Shown: positions 16,746-25,151, counted from the stretch's first letter. The stretch is 64,000 bases of DNA from Chloroflexota bacterium (GCA_016223085.1 JACRPS010000003.1:747666-811665), one strand, 5' to 3'. Notes: a model not told the origin generated them from the sequence alone. Translations and numbers: made by a program.

Positions 16746-17684
16746 ATGACCTACGCCATCCAGGCGAACAACCTGGCGCGGCAGTTTGGCAGCGTCCGCG
16801 CCGTCAACGATGTCTCGTTGGCTGTCGAACCCGGCGAAGTGTTCGGACTGCTCGGCCCGAACGGCGCCGGCAAAACCACGCTGGTGCGCCTGCTCAACGG
16901 CGTGATCGAACCGTCGTCCGGTACGGCGCGCGTGCTGGGCTTTGACCCCGCCGCGCAGGGCGGCGACGTGCGCCGCAACACCGGCGTCCTCACCGAAACA
17001 CCCGCCTTGTACGAACGCCTGACCGCCCGCGCTAACCTGACCTTCTTCGGCACGCTGTACGGCGTGCCAGAGGCGGAACTGCCGCGCCGCGTGGCCGAAC
17101 TGCTGGAACGCTTCGGGCTGGCGGAACGCGCTGACGACCGCGCCGGCGGCTTCAGCAAGGGCATGAAGCAGCGTCTGGCGCTGGCGCGGACGCTCATCCA
17201 CCAGCCGAAGGTGCTGTTTTTTGACGAACCGACCGCCGGGCTTGACCCGGAAGCGGCTTTGCAGGTGACAACGCTGATCGAAGACCTCAGCCGACAGGAT
17301 GGGCGCACCGTCTTTTTATGTACGCACAATCTGGAAGAAGCGCAGCGGCTGTGCGACCGCGTGGCCGTTATTAATCAGGGGCGGCTGCTGGCGGTAGGCA
17401 CGGCGCAGCAGCTTGCGCGCGGGCTGTGGCACGGGCTGTGGGTGGACGTGACCCTTTACGCCGACCCCGGCGCCGCGTTTATCCCGCACCTGCGCACCAT
17501 CCCCGGCGTGCTGGACGTGACCGGTGACGGTTTAACGTTCGCGGTGCAGGTACAGGCCCAGGCGGACGTGCCGCAGTTGGTCGCCGGCATCGTAACGGCG
17601 GGCGGGTTGATCGTGCGCGTCAGCCCGCGCGAACATTCGCTGCAGGAAATCTATTTCAGGCTGCAACAGGAGGCGCGCTCATGA
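16746..17684 (+). CDS. ABC transporter ATP-binding protein (ABC-2 export type)
   Basis: 312 residues. Walker A is GLLGPNGAGKTTLVRLL (residues 35-51), the signature is 'GGFSKGMKQRLALARTLI', Walker B is 'VLFFDEPTAGLDPE' and the switch His is in 'VFLCTHNLEEAQRL'. The 80-residue C-terminal extension is typical of DrrA/CcmA-like subunits of drug, lipid or polysaccharide exporters. It pairs with the permease gene that overlaps its stop by four bases (ATGA), so the two subunits are translationally coupled. GGGGG about eight bases before the ATG is the ribosome site. Confidence 0.93.
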   Translation: MTYAIQANNLARQFGSVRAVNDVSLAVEPGEVFGLLGPNGAGKTTLVRLLNGVIEPSSGTARVLGFDPAAQGGDVRRNTGVLTETPALYERLTARANLTFFGTLYGVPEAELPRRVAELLERFGLAERADDRAGGFSKGMKQRLALARTLIHQPKVLFFDEPTAGLDPEAALQVTTLIEDLSRQDGRTVFLCTHNLEEAQRLCDRVAVINQGRLLAVGTAQQLARGLWHGLWVDVTLYADPGAAFIPHLRTIPGVLDVTGDGLTFAVQVQAQADVPQLVAGIVTAGGLIVRVSPREHSLQEIYFRLQQEARS

Positions 17685-18508
17685 ACTGGCGTATCATCCG
17701 GGCGATTGTCCGCAAGGATTTGCTGGAAGTGCGGCAGAACGGCATGGCCTGGAAGCCGATGGTGATTCTGCCGCTGATCTTCGTCGTGGTGCTGCCGCTG
17801 ATCGTCATCCTGGGGCCAAAGCTGTTTAACTTCCCGGCGGATGCCCTGACCAGCGACCCCGACCTTCAGGGCTTTCTGAACAACATGCCGCCGGCCATGA
17901 AGGCCCAGCTCGACGGACTGGACAGCCACCAGATGGCAATTGTTATGCTGCTAGGCTTCATGTTCGCGCCGATGCTGCTCATCATCCCGGTGATGGTCGC
18001 CAGCGTGGTTGGCACGGAGAGTTTTGTTGGCGAAAAAGAGCGCCGCACCATCGAACCGCTGCTGTATACCCCCGCGACCGAACGCGAACTGTTCGTTGGC
18101 AAGATGCTGGCGGCGCTGCTGCCCGCGCTGGGGTTAACGTGGCTGTCCTTCCTGGCGTACACGTTTATCCTTAACGTGGTCGGCGCGCCGGTGATGGGGC
18201 GCTTCTGGTTTCCGTCGCTGGTATGGCTGCCGATGATGCTGTGGGTGGCACCCGCGATTGCCTTCATGGGCATGACCGCCGCCGTGCTGGTTTCGGCGCG
18301 CACCAACACCTTTATGGAAGCCTACCAGACCACCGGCATGCTGGTGCTGCCGGTGATTCTGCTGGTGATCGGGCAGGCGACCGGCGTCATTTACCTGAAT
18401 GTCACCGGCGCGCTGGTGATCGGCCTGGTTCTTTGGCTGGTTGACGCCGAGCTGCTGTGGTTCGCGCTCAGGATTTTCTCCCGCGCCCGGCTCATGGCGC
18501 GGGTGTAA
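17681..18508 (+). CDS. ABC-2 type permease
   Basis: 275 residues with about six hydrophobic segments: near residues 23-47 (MVILPLIFVVVLPLIVILG), 90-112, 143-168, 182-205, 215-238 and 245-262. The motif 'GTESFVGEKERRTIEPLLYT' after the second segment is the conserved cytoplasmic coupling region of ABC-2 permeases. It starts inside the stop of the ATP-binding gene and completes a two-gene exporter under the regulator at 16101. The substrate is unknown. Confidence 0.88.
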   Translation: MNWRIIRAIVRKDLLEVRQNGMAWKPMVILPLIFVVVLPLIVILGPKLFNFPADALTSDPDLQGFLNNMPPAMKAQLDGLDSHQMAIVMLLGFMFAPMLLIIPVMVASVVGTESFVGEKERRTIEPLLYTPATERELFVGKMLAALLPALGLTWLSFLAYTFILNVVGAPVMGRFWFPSLVWLPMMLWVAPAIAFMGMTAAVLVSARTNTFMEAYQTTGMLVLPVILLVIGQATGVIYLNVTGALVIGLVLWLVDAELLWFALRIFSRARLMARV

Positions 18509-18532
18509 ATACCGTTAACCCCCTCACCCCAA

Positions 18533-18562
18533 CCCCTCTCCCCCGAATTCAAGGGAGAGGGG
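18533..18562 (+). terminator. Hairpin CCCCTCTCCC / GGGAGAGGGG after the ABC operon
   Basis: Perfect 10-bp stem (18533-18542 with 18553-18562) around a loop that contains GAATTC, 25 bases after the permease stop. A related element with CCCGAATTCGGG at its centre follows at 18586-18619. Both look like members of a repeat family and may end the operon transcript. Confidence 0.6.
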
Positions 18563-18585
18563 CTAAACGGCCTCCCCTGTCTTGT

Positions 18586-18619
18586 TCCCTCCCCGAATTC
18601 GGGAAGGGCTAGGGAGGGA
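18586..18619. repeat. Second GAATTC-centred inverted repeat
   Basis: CCCGAATTCGGG (18592-18603) is a perfect 12-bp palindrome flanked by TCCCTCC on one side and an interrupted GGGAGGGA on the other. It shares its centre and CCCTC/GAGGG arms with 18533-18562. A decayed GCGAAC-type palindrome follows at 18649-18665. Confidence 0.6.
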
Positions 18620-18687
18620 TCAAAACTGGCTTAACTTAATGCCTGTGAGCGAACTGGCGGTTCGCCCCTGCCCTATAGGGGAACTGC

Positions 18688-19629
18688 ATGGCTTCAAAAA
18701 CCGAACCCACTACTGTACGCCCCTACCGCAATGACGATGATTTCCGCCGGGCGCGTGCGCTGCTCACCGCAACCTACCCGATCACCCCGCTGGGCTGGAA
18801 CTGGGACTTCCGGCGCTGGGACGGCTGGCGTTATTACAACGCCGACCTGAACTGGAATCCCGCGTGGGAGCAACAGGTCTGCCTGTGGCAAACCACCGCT
18901 GGCAGAGTTGTTGGCATCGCACACACAGAATACAACCGGGGCGATGCTTATCTGGACCTGCATCCCGATTACCGCCACCTGGAAGCGGAGATGATCGCCT
19001 GGGCGGAGGACAACCTGACTGCGCCTGACGAATCCCGGCGCCGCCTGCTCGACTGGTACGTGCTGGAATATGACGACGCGCGCCAGCGGCTGCTGGCCGA
19101 GCGCGGTTACAGCCTTGTGGAGCAGTCCGGCGTTGTCCGCCGCCTGCGTTTAGGCGACAGGCCGCTGCCGGACGTGAAACTCGCGCCGGGGTATACGCTG
19201 CGGTCGCTGCGGCCCGGCGATTGGGACGACTGCCAGCGCATTGCCGATGTGCTCAACGCCAGCTTCAATCGCACCATCCATAACGCGCAGGAGTTTTACC
19301 ATTTCTCCATGCTGTCGCCGTCGTTCCGCTTTGATCTGCATCTGGTGGCGGAAGCGCCGGATGGCTCGTTCGCCGCGCACGTCGGCGTGAACTACGACGA
19401 GGCGACCCGGAACGGCATCTTCGAGCCGGTCTGCACCCATCCCGACCACCGCCGAAAAGGGCTGGCGCAGGCACTGATGTTGGAAGGGCTGCGCCGGCTG
19501 GCGGTGCTGGGCGCGGCGGACGTGACCGTAGACACCGGCACCGCTGTCCCCGCCAACGCCCTGTACGAGTCCATCGGCTTCACTGAAGCGTACCGGGGTT
19601 TCATCTGGCGCAAGGTATGGTCTGTGTAA
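18688..19629 (+). CDS. GNAT-family N-acetyltransferase with two GNAT-like halves
   Basis: 313 residues. The C-terminal half has the acetyl-CoA loop in 'PVCTHPDHRRKGLAQALMLE' and 'VDTGTAVPANALYESIGF', classic GNAT motifs A and B. The N-terminal half (residues 10-150) begins 'VRPYRNDDDFRRARALLTAT' and looks like a second, degenerate GNAT fold without a clear pyrophosphate loop, as in mycothiol-synthase-like double GNATs. The substrate is unknown. AGGGGA precedes the ATG at 18688. The gene is monocistronic, ending in a palindromic element. Confidence 0.82.
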   Translation: MASKTEPTTVRPYRNDDDFRRARALLTATYPITPLGWNWDFRRWDGWRYYNADLNWNPAWEQQVCLWQTTAGRVVGIAHTEYNRGDAYLDLHPDYRHLEAEMIAWAEDNLTAPDESRRRLLDWYVLEYDDARQRLLAERGYSLVEQSGVVRRLRLGDRPLPDVKLAPGYTLRSLRPGDWDDCQRIADVLNASFNRTIHNAQEFYHFSMLSPSFRFDLHLVAEAPDGSFAAHVGVNYDEATRNGIFEPVCTHPDHRRKGLAQALMLEGLRRLAVLGAADVTVDTGTAVPANALYESIGFTEAYRGFIWRKVWSV

Positions 19630-19635
19630 TAAACC

Positions 19636-19664
19636 GTAGGGGAGGGTCTGAGACCCTCCCCTAC
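19636..19664. repeat. Palindromic element, GGGGAGGGT class, between convergent genes
   Basis: Palindrome GTAGGGGAGGGTCT/AGACCCTCCCCTAC about a central G, seven bases after the GNAT stop and before the convergent gene that ends at 19695. It could act as a two-way terminator. Same class as 6307-6336. Confidence 0.88.
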
Positions 19665-19694
19665 GCCGTTACTGATAAAATTGGGCTTTCAGGC

Positions 19695-20117
19695 TTATCG
19701 AAGGGCCACCGGCACGCGGGCCCGCACCTCCGGGTGCAGCATCCCGGCGATGGCCTCCTGCGCCGCCGTGATGGTTGGCGAGTGGCCGGAGGCGCACGGA
19801 CTCGCCTCGAAGTAGGCGCAGCTTGCGATCAGATGGTTGACCTCGCGCGCCAGTTCGCCGGCGGTTGCCATGTCCATCGTGTTTTGCCAGCGCCACCATT
19901 CCGACGCCTTCTTCATCGGGTTTTCCAGCGCCGCATCGTCCAGCAGTTCGGCGATCTCCGCCTGCTTGGCGCAGATGGCGCGGTGCAGCTCATAGGCTTC
20001 TGCCGGGCTGTCGGGGGTAAACTGGTACCGTCTGCCAAACTTGGCCTGGAACGTCGTGCAGAGTCCGGTCAGTTGCGCAACACTGGCCGCGATCTTCAGA
20101 GCTGTGGTTGTATTCAT
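19695..20117 (-). CDS. Uncharacterised helical protein, paralogue A
   Basis: 140 residues, not recognised. It aligns along its length with the protein at 21047-21499: both start 'MNT(T/S)TA', share 'FQA' near residue 24, 'RAI..KQ..IA.LLD' near residues 45-60, 'EVNHLIA.CAY.E' near residues 90-105 and 'AIAGM(L/V)HP' near the end. No signal peptide or membrane segment; it is probably all-alpha. GGAGG lies eight bases before the ATG. It is divergent from the nucleotidyltransferase gene at 20263, with an inverted repeat in the shared upstream region. Confidence 0.7.
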   Translation of the reverse strand: MNTTTALKIAASVAQLTGLCTTFQAKFGRRYQFTPDSPAEAYELHRAICAKQAEIAELLDDAALENPMKKASEWWRWQNTMDMATAGELAREVNHLIASCAYFEASPCASGHSPTITAAQEAIAGMLHPEVRARVPVALR

Positions 20118-20153
20118 GGCAGCGCACCTCCGTTCACCAAAAACCCGGTATTC

Positions 20154-20178
20154 TTAAACTGGATTTAACACAGTTTAA
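20154..20178. promoter_or_regulatory. Inverted repeat TTAAACTG-N9-CAGTTTAA in a divergent promoter region
   Basis: Perfect 8-bp arms (20154-20161 and 20171-20178) spaced by nine bases in the 145-base region between paralogue A (reverse) and the nucleotidyltransferase gene (forward). AT-rich and well placed for an operator serving both genes. Binding is inference. Confidence 0.5.
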
Positions 20179-20262
20179 CGGATCTTAAAGAAGAATTCAA
20201 TACGGGAAATGTTAAGACTCCCGCGCGACTTTCGTCCGCGTCGGTTATGAGAGGCAACCGTG

Positions 20263-21054
20263 ATGCCAAACCGCTTCCCCACGCCTTACCCTGAAGTGAA
20301 CGCCCTCCTTGACGTTTTACGTTCCGGCGTGACCGCCATCCTGGGCGATCAACTGGTGGGCATGTACCTGTATGGCTCGCTGGCGCTGGACGCTTTTAAC
20401 GCCAGCAGCGACGTGGATTTTCTGGTGGTCACGACGAGCGATCTGGATGCGGCAACGGTTGCGGCGCTGGCCGCCCTGCACCAGCAGATCGCTGCCAGCG
20501 GCCTTCCCTGGGCCACCGAACTGGAAGGCTCGTACATCCCGCAGGCGGCGCTCCGGCGCTATGACCCGCCGCACACCCTTCACCCCCACCTTGACCGGGG
20601 CGCGGGCGAACGTCTGGTTGTGGCACAGCATGACACCGACTGGGTGATTCAGCGGTACGTGTTGCGCGAACACGGCATCACGCTCGTTGGGCCGGCCCCG
20701 TCAACGCTGATTGAGCCGGTTTCCCCGGCTGACCTGCGCCGGGCGATTGTAACGTTTATGCGGGAATGGTGGGCGCTGATGCTCGATCAACCCGCGCCGC
20801 TGCTGCGGCCCGGTTACGCCGGTTACGCGGTGCTGACCATGTGCCGGGTGTTGTATACACTGGAACGTGGGGACGTGGTTTCCAAGCCGGTCGCCGCGCG
20901 CTGGGCGCTGACGGCACTGGCTGATGACTGGCGGGCGTTAATTGAACGCGTGCTGGCGGGTTCGGTTAACCGGGACGACGTAGGCGCGGTACAGGACTTC
21001 ATCCGGTACACCCTGTGCCGCAGCCAGTCGCAGGCAGCAGACGGATCTAATTGA
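20263..21054 (+). CDS. Nucleotidyltransferase with DUF4111-like tail (ANT(3'')-like fold)
   Basis: 263 residues. The nucleotidyltransferase motif is 'MYLYGSLALDAFNASSDVDF', with G38-S39 and metal-binding D50 and D52. The C-terminal half has 'REWWALML' and 'GYAGYAVLTMCRVLYTLERG', the DUF4111 helical tail of aminoglycoside adenylyltransferases. It resembles AadA-type enzymes in architecture but is distant, and no mobile element is near, so a resistance role should not be assumed. GAGAGG lies eight bases before the ATG at 20263; a GTG at 20260 is also in frame. Its 3' end overlaps the convergent paralogue B by eight bases. Confidence 0.8.
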   Translation: MPNRFPTPYPEVNALLDVLRSGVTAILGDQLVGMYLYGSLALDAFNASSDVDFLVVTTSDLDAATVAALAALHQQIAASGLPWATELEGSYIPQAALRRYDPPHTLHPHLDRGAGERLVVAQHDTDWVIQRYVLREHGITLVGPAPSTLIEPVSPADLRRAIVTFMREWWALMLDQPAPLLRPGYAGYAVLTMCRVLYTLERGDVVSKPVAARWALTALADDWRALIERVLAGSVNRDDVGAVQDFIRYTLCRSQSQAADGSN

Positions 21055-21499
21055 GCGACAGCAGGTTATCGAGCGCGTACCCTTGGCGCAGCCGCTTCAG
21101 CGCCGCTTCCCGCGCGTCAGGATGCACCATGCCGGCAATAGCCGCCTGCGAACTGTGAATCGCGGGGATCAGTTCGCTGTCCGGGTCCACTTCATAATAG
21201 GCGCAGCAGGCAATCAGGTGATTCACTTCCTGCGACAGGTCGCCCACCGTCGTTACATCCAGAGTCGCCTGATGTTTCCACCAGGGCCAGCGCGGCGTTG
21301 GCTCGGCCAGCACATCGGCGTCCAGCAGTTGGGCAATCGCGCGCTGCTTGATAAAAATGGCGCGGTTCAGCCGGTGCGCATCCACCGGGGACGCGGCGGT
21401 GAGACGGGTCAGTTTGCCGTACTGGGCCTGGAAGCGGGTGGTGAGGTCGGTCAATTCAGCGACGAGGGCGGCAATCGCAATAGCCGTACTGGTATTCAC
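21047..21499 (-). CDS. Uncharacterised helical protein, paralogue B
   Basis: 150 residues, not recognised. It is the paralogue of 19695-20117, sharing the 'EVNHLIACCAYYE' and 'AAIAGMVHP' blocks, with an extra 10-residue tail. Its last codons overlap the end of the nucleotidyltransferase gene on the other strand by eight bases. GAGGAG precedes the ATG. The two paralogues bracket the nucleotidyltransferase, which suggests either a duplication or functional linkage. Confidence 0.7.
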   Translation of the reverse strand: MNTSTAIAIAALVAELTDLTTRFQAQYGKLTRLTAASPVDAHRLNRAIFIKQRAIAQLLDADVLAEPTPRWPWWKHQATLDVTTVGDLSQEVNHLIACCAYYEVDPDSELIPAIHSSQAAIAGMVHPDAREAALKRLRQGYALDNLLSLN

Positions 21500-21645
21500 A
21501 CGAACTCCTCAATCTAGCCTGTCAGCATCCCGCGACAGCACAGGTGGTGTGTTCGCGGCGGTATACTGTCACCAGTGTATCATGCTGACGGTGCAGACTC
21601 AATTGCCGAATCTTTAAGAGACTGTTTAAACTGGCGCTTGCCGGC

Positions 21646-22515
21646 CTACGGGACGATGTTGGCCGCGAAGTCCTCCATAAAATGGGCCGGGATGCGTATC
21701 GGGCGCATGGTTTGCACATCCACCCACACCCACAGTGTGCTGGCTTGTGCCACCAGCTCACCCGTGCCGGCGTGGTGGATGGTGTAGTGCCGGATGGCGG
21801 TGGAGCGCCGCCCGTCGGAAACCCAGGTGGTCAGTTCCAGTTCGTCGTCCAGCCGCGCCTGTGTCCGGTATTCGATATGATGCTTGCGGGCAATAATGGC
21901 GAACCCTTCCTGATGAATCCGCGCCAGCGGCCACCCAAACGCATTCGCCACCTGGATACCGCAGTCCTCGATGTAGTTGAGATAGGCGGCGTTGTTGACG
22001 TGCTGCGCCGTGTCAATGTCGCGCCACTCCACGCGCCGCCGCATGATGAACGCGCCGGGCGGGGGTGGCGGCGGGGTGGGAAAATGCGAGCGCGGCGTAG
22101 GATTATCCGGCATCCCTTCCGGCGCGAACGCCCGTACCATCTCCGGCGGCACGCTCAACGGGCGCATGGTGTGGCGGTCGAGGTACACCCAGTCGGTGCT
22201 GGCCTTTGCCACCAGGTCGCCCTGCCGGTAAAACTCATACCGCCGCCGCGACCGCACCCGCCGGAAATCGTCTACCCAGGTTTTGACCATCACCTCGTCG
22301 CGGTAGCGCAGCGGCAGCAGGTATTCGATCTCGGTTTCCCGCGCCAGCCACAGCGTTCCTATCTCCTCGTAGCGCGGCTGGTCATAGCCGACCGCTGCCG
22401 AGGCTTCAAACGCGGCTTCTTCCATATAGCGGGCATAGTTGGCGTTGTTCAGATGGCCGTAGGCGTCGCACTCGTAGTGCCGGACGCGGAACGTAGCAGA
22501 ATGAATCGCAGGCAT
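21646..22515 (-). CDS. Acyl-CoA thioesterase with two hotdog domains
   Basis: 289 residues from the ATG at 22515 (GGAG about eight bases upstream). Two 4-hydroxybenzoyl-CoA-thioesterase-like hotdog domains are joined by a Pro-rich linker ('FPTPPPPPPGAF', about residues 145-156). The first has 'RHYECDAYGHLNNANYARYM' and the second 'WRDIDTAQHVNNAAYLNYIE'; in each, the Asp in Asp-x-x-x-His-x-Asn is at the active site. Fused double hotdogs occur in FatA/B-like and 1,4-dihydroxy-2-naphthoyl-CoA thioesterases. The cellular substrate is unknown. It is the first gene on the reverse strand here and stands alone. Confidence 0.87.
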   Translation of the reverse strand: MPAIHSATFRVRHYECDAYGHLNNANYARYMEEAAFEASAAVGYDQPRYEEIGTLWLARETEIEYLLPLRYRDEVMVKTWVDDFRRVRSRRRYEFYRQGDLVAKASTDWVYLDRHTMRPLSVPPEMVRAFAPEGMPDNPTPRSHFPTPPPPPPGAFIMRRRVEWRDIDTAQHVNNAAYLNYIEDCGIQVANAFGWPLARIHQEGFAIIARKHHIEYRTQARLDDELELTTWVSDGRRSTAIRHYTIHHAGTGELVAQASTLWVWVDVQTMRPIRIPAHFMEDFAANIVP

Positions 22516-22632
22516 GATACACTCCAACAGCCACCAGACACACGTATGTCTGGTGGCGAAAGACAAATCCCATTTTAGCATCTGTTCGGCACTGGCAGGC
22601 GGTGGTAGTTCGAACCGCCTGACCAGATGAAG

Positions 22633-23442
22633 CTACACCGAATCAGCCTTTATCCCCTTGACAGCCCACGCGCGGGCCATCAGTGGAATTCCCCCATCAT
22701 CCGTCGTTGGCAGTTGCCGGTGAAGCTGGTCACGCAGCGCGGTTCGCCGTTCATCATTTAACCCGCGCAGGTATTTGGAAACTGAGCCTTGCGCCCCAAG
22801 AAATGGTTGCCAGTAGTCCTCAAAGTCTCTGAACCGGGTTTGAACGTCAATGGCAATCACATCAACCGCTTCCAAACCTACCGATTGAAACAGGGCGCGC
22901 AGGTTATCCGGGTGGCAGATCGTAAACCGTTGACCGGCGTCCATTTCATGGGCCGCCGGATCAACCTGCATTGCAGCATCCCAGAAGTGGCGCATCATTT
23001 CCATCTGGCCGCCGTAGTCCCACACATAGCCAGCGACCATACCCCCACCCCTGACGGCCTCCACCATGCTGGTGACGGCCCGCTGGGGCGCCGGCACGAA
23101 GTTAAGGAACAGACCGGCAACCACGACATCAAATGAAGGTGCTTCAAAGGCGATTGTTGCAGCATCACCGACGATGAATGCAACCCGGTCATCCTGAATC
23201 TGTCGGCGGGCGAATTCGATGTAATCGGGTGACAGGTCAAACCCTACGAGTTTTGCCGGGGACGCTTCCTCTAGAATCACCTGGGACAGAATACCGGTCC
23301 CCGCCCCAACATCCAGCCAGGCTCGGTCAGCAGCCATCTCCAGCCAGGCAATAAACGGTTGGGCCACCAGCCGGCTCCACCGGCCAACGTAGGCTTCGTA
23401 GGCATTTGCATTACTAAACCGGTCTCCCGCATCGGATTCCAT
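22633..23442 (-). CDS. Class I SAM-dependent methyltransferase
   Basis: 269 residues. Motif I is 'WLDVGAGTGILSQVIL', the ribose-binding acidic residue is in 'LVGFDLSPDYIEFARRQI', and 'IVGDAATIAFEAPSFDVVVA' is motif II. This is the UbiE/Methyltransf_11 pattern. The start 'MESDAGDRFSNANAYEAYVGRWSRL' region (first 25 residues) is typical of small-molecule methyltransferases of unknown target. A GGAGG lies before the ATG. It is convergent with nothing and separated from the thioesterase by 117 bases, so it may be its own unit. Confidence 0.85.
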   Translation of the reverse strand: MESDAGDRFSNANAYEAYVGRWSRLVAQPFIAWLEMAADRAWLDVGAGTGILSQVILEEASPAKLVGFDLSPDYIEFARRQIQDDRVAFIVGDAATIAFEAPSFDVVVAGLFLNFVPAPQRAVTSMVEAVRGGGMVAGYVWDYGGQMEMMRHFWDAAMQVDPAAHEMDAGQRFTICHPDNLRALFQSVGLEAVDVIAIDVQTRFRDFEDYWQPFLGAQGSVSKYLRGLNDERRTALRDQLHRQLPTTDDGGIPLMARAWAVKGIKADSV

Positions 23443-23624
23443 CAGGTGTCGTTGCCTCCTCTGGTTGCCACTGCTTTAGCTATTGGCTGTTATTGCTGCG
23501 CTCCAGCAGCTTCCATTCTGTTCACGGAGTTTAACCGATTCGGTTATGTCTTTTGACCATTATCTTGTGATATTTTTCACATAAAATTCCGTTTGTATAT
23601 ACTTTTGTTTTCTAATAATTCAGG

Positions 23625-23630
23625 TATACT
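23625..23630 (+). promoter_or_regulatory. Putative -10 box (TATACT) in an AT-rich stretch
   Basis: TATACT lies 33 bases before the ATG at 23663. The 100 bases upstream are far more AT-rich than the surroundings (several TTTT and TATA runs), as expected for a promoter. TTGTTT at 23605 is only 14 bases away, so the -35 is unclear. Confidence 0.35.
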
Positions 23631-23662
23631 GGAAGTAATGCTCAGTGTTTCAGGGGGCGAGC

Positions 23663-23872
23663 ATGAGCGCATCCTGTCCTAATCTCGAAAAGTGTCCGAT
23701 CTTCCGGCATTTTAAGGAGTACGCCCAGGAAGTCTACCAGGAAATCTACTGCCTGGGCGATCACCGCCAGTGTGTGCGTTACCAGCTTCGGCAGGCCGGC
23801 CTGCCGGTGCCAGAAAATCTGCTGCCGCACGGCGGTACGCTGTGGGATAACCCACCGGCCAGACCGGATTGA
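23663..23872 (+). CDS. Small four-cysteine protein
   Basis: 69 residues. Four Cys at positions 5, 11, 30 and 37 (C-x5-C and C-x6-C pairs) in 'CPNLEKCPIFRHF' and 'IYCLGDHRQCVRYQL' suggest a metal or disulphide site. Short proteins with 'C..LEKCPIF' followed by 'YC.GD...C.RY' occur in several bacterial phyla without known function. GGGGG lies before the ATG at 23663; the first in-frame start at 23645 lacks a good site. No membrane segment. It may be a small zinc-binding regulator, which is inference. Confidence 0.65.
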   Translation: MSASCPNLEKCPIFRHFKEYAQEVYQEIYCLGDHRQCVRYQLRQAGLPVPENLLPHGGTLWDNPPARPD

Positions 23873-23920
23873 TCGGCGGACACGCCGCAGCGTGCCCGCG
23901 CTTCAGGCACTGGAACGGCC

Positions 23921-25000
23921 CTAATCCGCCGGTTCAGACACGATCAGCGGCGTCTGGTCGCGGATGGGCCGGTATGCCTCAATCCACTCCTGATCGTACA
24001 GGCGGATGTACTCCTCCGCCTTCTCCACCAGATCACGGTTGCCGATGAACAGTGGCACGCGCTGGTGCAGCGAATGGGGCCGGATGTCCAGAATCGGCCC
24101 GATGCCGTCCGAGGCATACCCGCCGGCCTGCTCCGCCAGAAACGCCAGCGCCTGCGCTTCGAACATCAGCCGCATCTTGCCATAGGGTTCGTTCGGCTTT
24201 TGCAGGTCGCCGGGGTACAGGAACACCCCGCCGCGCAGCAGATTGCGGTGAAAATCCGCCACCAGCGACCCAATGTAGCGGTGGCCCAGCGGCTTGCGGC
24301 CTTCGCCTTCGATGCCTTGCAGCCACTTGGTATAGCGCCGCACCCCCGGCGTCCAGTATTTTTCGTTGCCCTGGTTGGCGCTGTAATACAGGGCTTTGTT
24401 CGGCACGCGAATGTCCGGGTGACTCAGCAAAAACTCTCCCACTCCGGGGTCGAGCGTGAAGCCGTGAACGCCATTGCCGGTGCTGTAGACCATCATCGTG
24501 CTGCTACCGTAGATGACGTAGCCGGCAGCGGCCAGCCGCCGCCCCGGTTGGAGCAGGTCTTCCAGCGTGCCACGCTCGCTGCTGGACACTTTCCGGTGAA
24601 TCGAAAAAATCGTGCCAATAGACACGTTCACGTCAATGTTGGACGAGCCGTCGAGCGGGTCGTACAGCAGGATATATTTGCCACTGTCGAAGCGCGGCGG
24701 GATGGGGATGATGTCCTCGTGTTCTTCGGACGCCATCGCACACAGCCGCCCGGTGTGATCGTTAATCTTATAAATCATCTGGTCGGCAAATACGTCCAGC
24801 TTTTGCTGCTGCTCACCGTAGACGTTGTGGTTTTCCGCGGCGCCCAGGATTTCCGCCAGCCCGGCGCGTGTCGTCTCGTGGGCAATGATTTTTGCCGCCA
24901 GCGCCATGTCGTACAGCAGCGACGTGAACGCGCCGGTCGCCTCTGGATACTGTTTTTGCGTCTCTAAAATGTGCCGTTCGATGGTAACAATTTTTGCCAT
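23921..25000 (-). CDS. fbp: Fructose-1,6-bisphosphatase class 1
   Basis: 359 residues from the ATG at 25000, with GGGAGG 11 bases upstream; the open frame runs on to 25117 without conservation. The metal/active-site motif is '[20 protein letters not shown]' (D114, D117), with 'MASEEHEDI' (E92, E93) upstream and '[20 protein letters not shown]' and '[19 protein letters not shown]' downstream, all diagnostic of class 1 enzymes. It hydrolyses fructose 1,6-bisphosphate to fructose 6-phosphate in gluconeogenesis or carbon fixation. It is a single gene with a palindromic operator-like site 68 bases upstream. Confidence 0.95.
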   Translation of the reverse strand: MAKIVTIERHILETQKQYPEATGAFTSLLYDMALAAKIIAHETTRAGLAEILGAAENHNVYGEQQQKLDVFADQMIYKINDHTGRLCAMASEEHEDIIPIPPRFDSGKYILLYDPLDGSSNIDVNVSIGTIFSIHRKVSSSERGTLEDLLQPGRRLAAAGYVIYGSSTMMVYSTGNGVHGFTLDPGVGEFLLSHPDIRVPNKALYYSANQGNEKYWTPGVRRYTKWLQGIEGEGRKPLGHRYIGSLVADFHRNLLRGGVFLYPGDLQKPNEPYGKMRLMFEAQALAFLAEQAGGYASDGIGPILDIRPHSLHQRVPLFIGNRDLVEKAEEYIRLYDQEWIEAYRPIRDQTPLIVSEPAD

Positions 25001-25067
25001 ATCGGTTCTACCTCCCGCGTCAACCAGGACCGCGAACTGTTGCTCTAGCGTTACTCTACAGTCCGCT

Positions 25068-25089
25068 GAATTAAAACGACGTTTAATTC
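25068..25089. promoter_or_regulatory. Palindrome GAATTAAA-N6-TTTAATTC upstream of fbp
   Basis: Perfect 8-bp inverted repeat (25068-25075 with 25082-25089), AT-rich, 68 bases before the fbp start on the reverse strand. The position suits a transcription-factor site for fbp control. The factor is unknown. Confidence 0.45.
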
Positions 25090-25122
25090 CATCGTAGTTG
25101 ATTTGGCCGGATGGCACAACCG

Positions 25123-25151
25123 GTAGGGGCTTATCGGCGATAGGCCCCTAC
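25123..25151. repeat. Palindromic element that supplies the stop codon of a Uma2 gene
   Basis: GTAGGGGC...GCCCCTAC element with a distinct inner part (TTATCGGCGATAG). The reverse-strand Uma2 gene enters it and ends on its TAG (bases 25150-25148), giving the C-terminus 'MFNV'. The element therefore probably truncated or reset the end of that gene. Confidence 0.8.

Noticed and set aside
20263-21054. AadA-type streptomycin/spectinomycin resistance gene on a mobile element.
   Set aside because: Only the architecture matches; no integron, insertion sequence or attC site is nearby and the GC content fits the surroundings.
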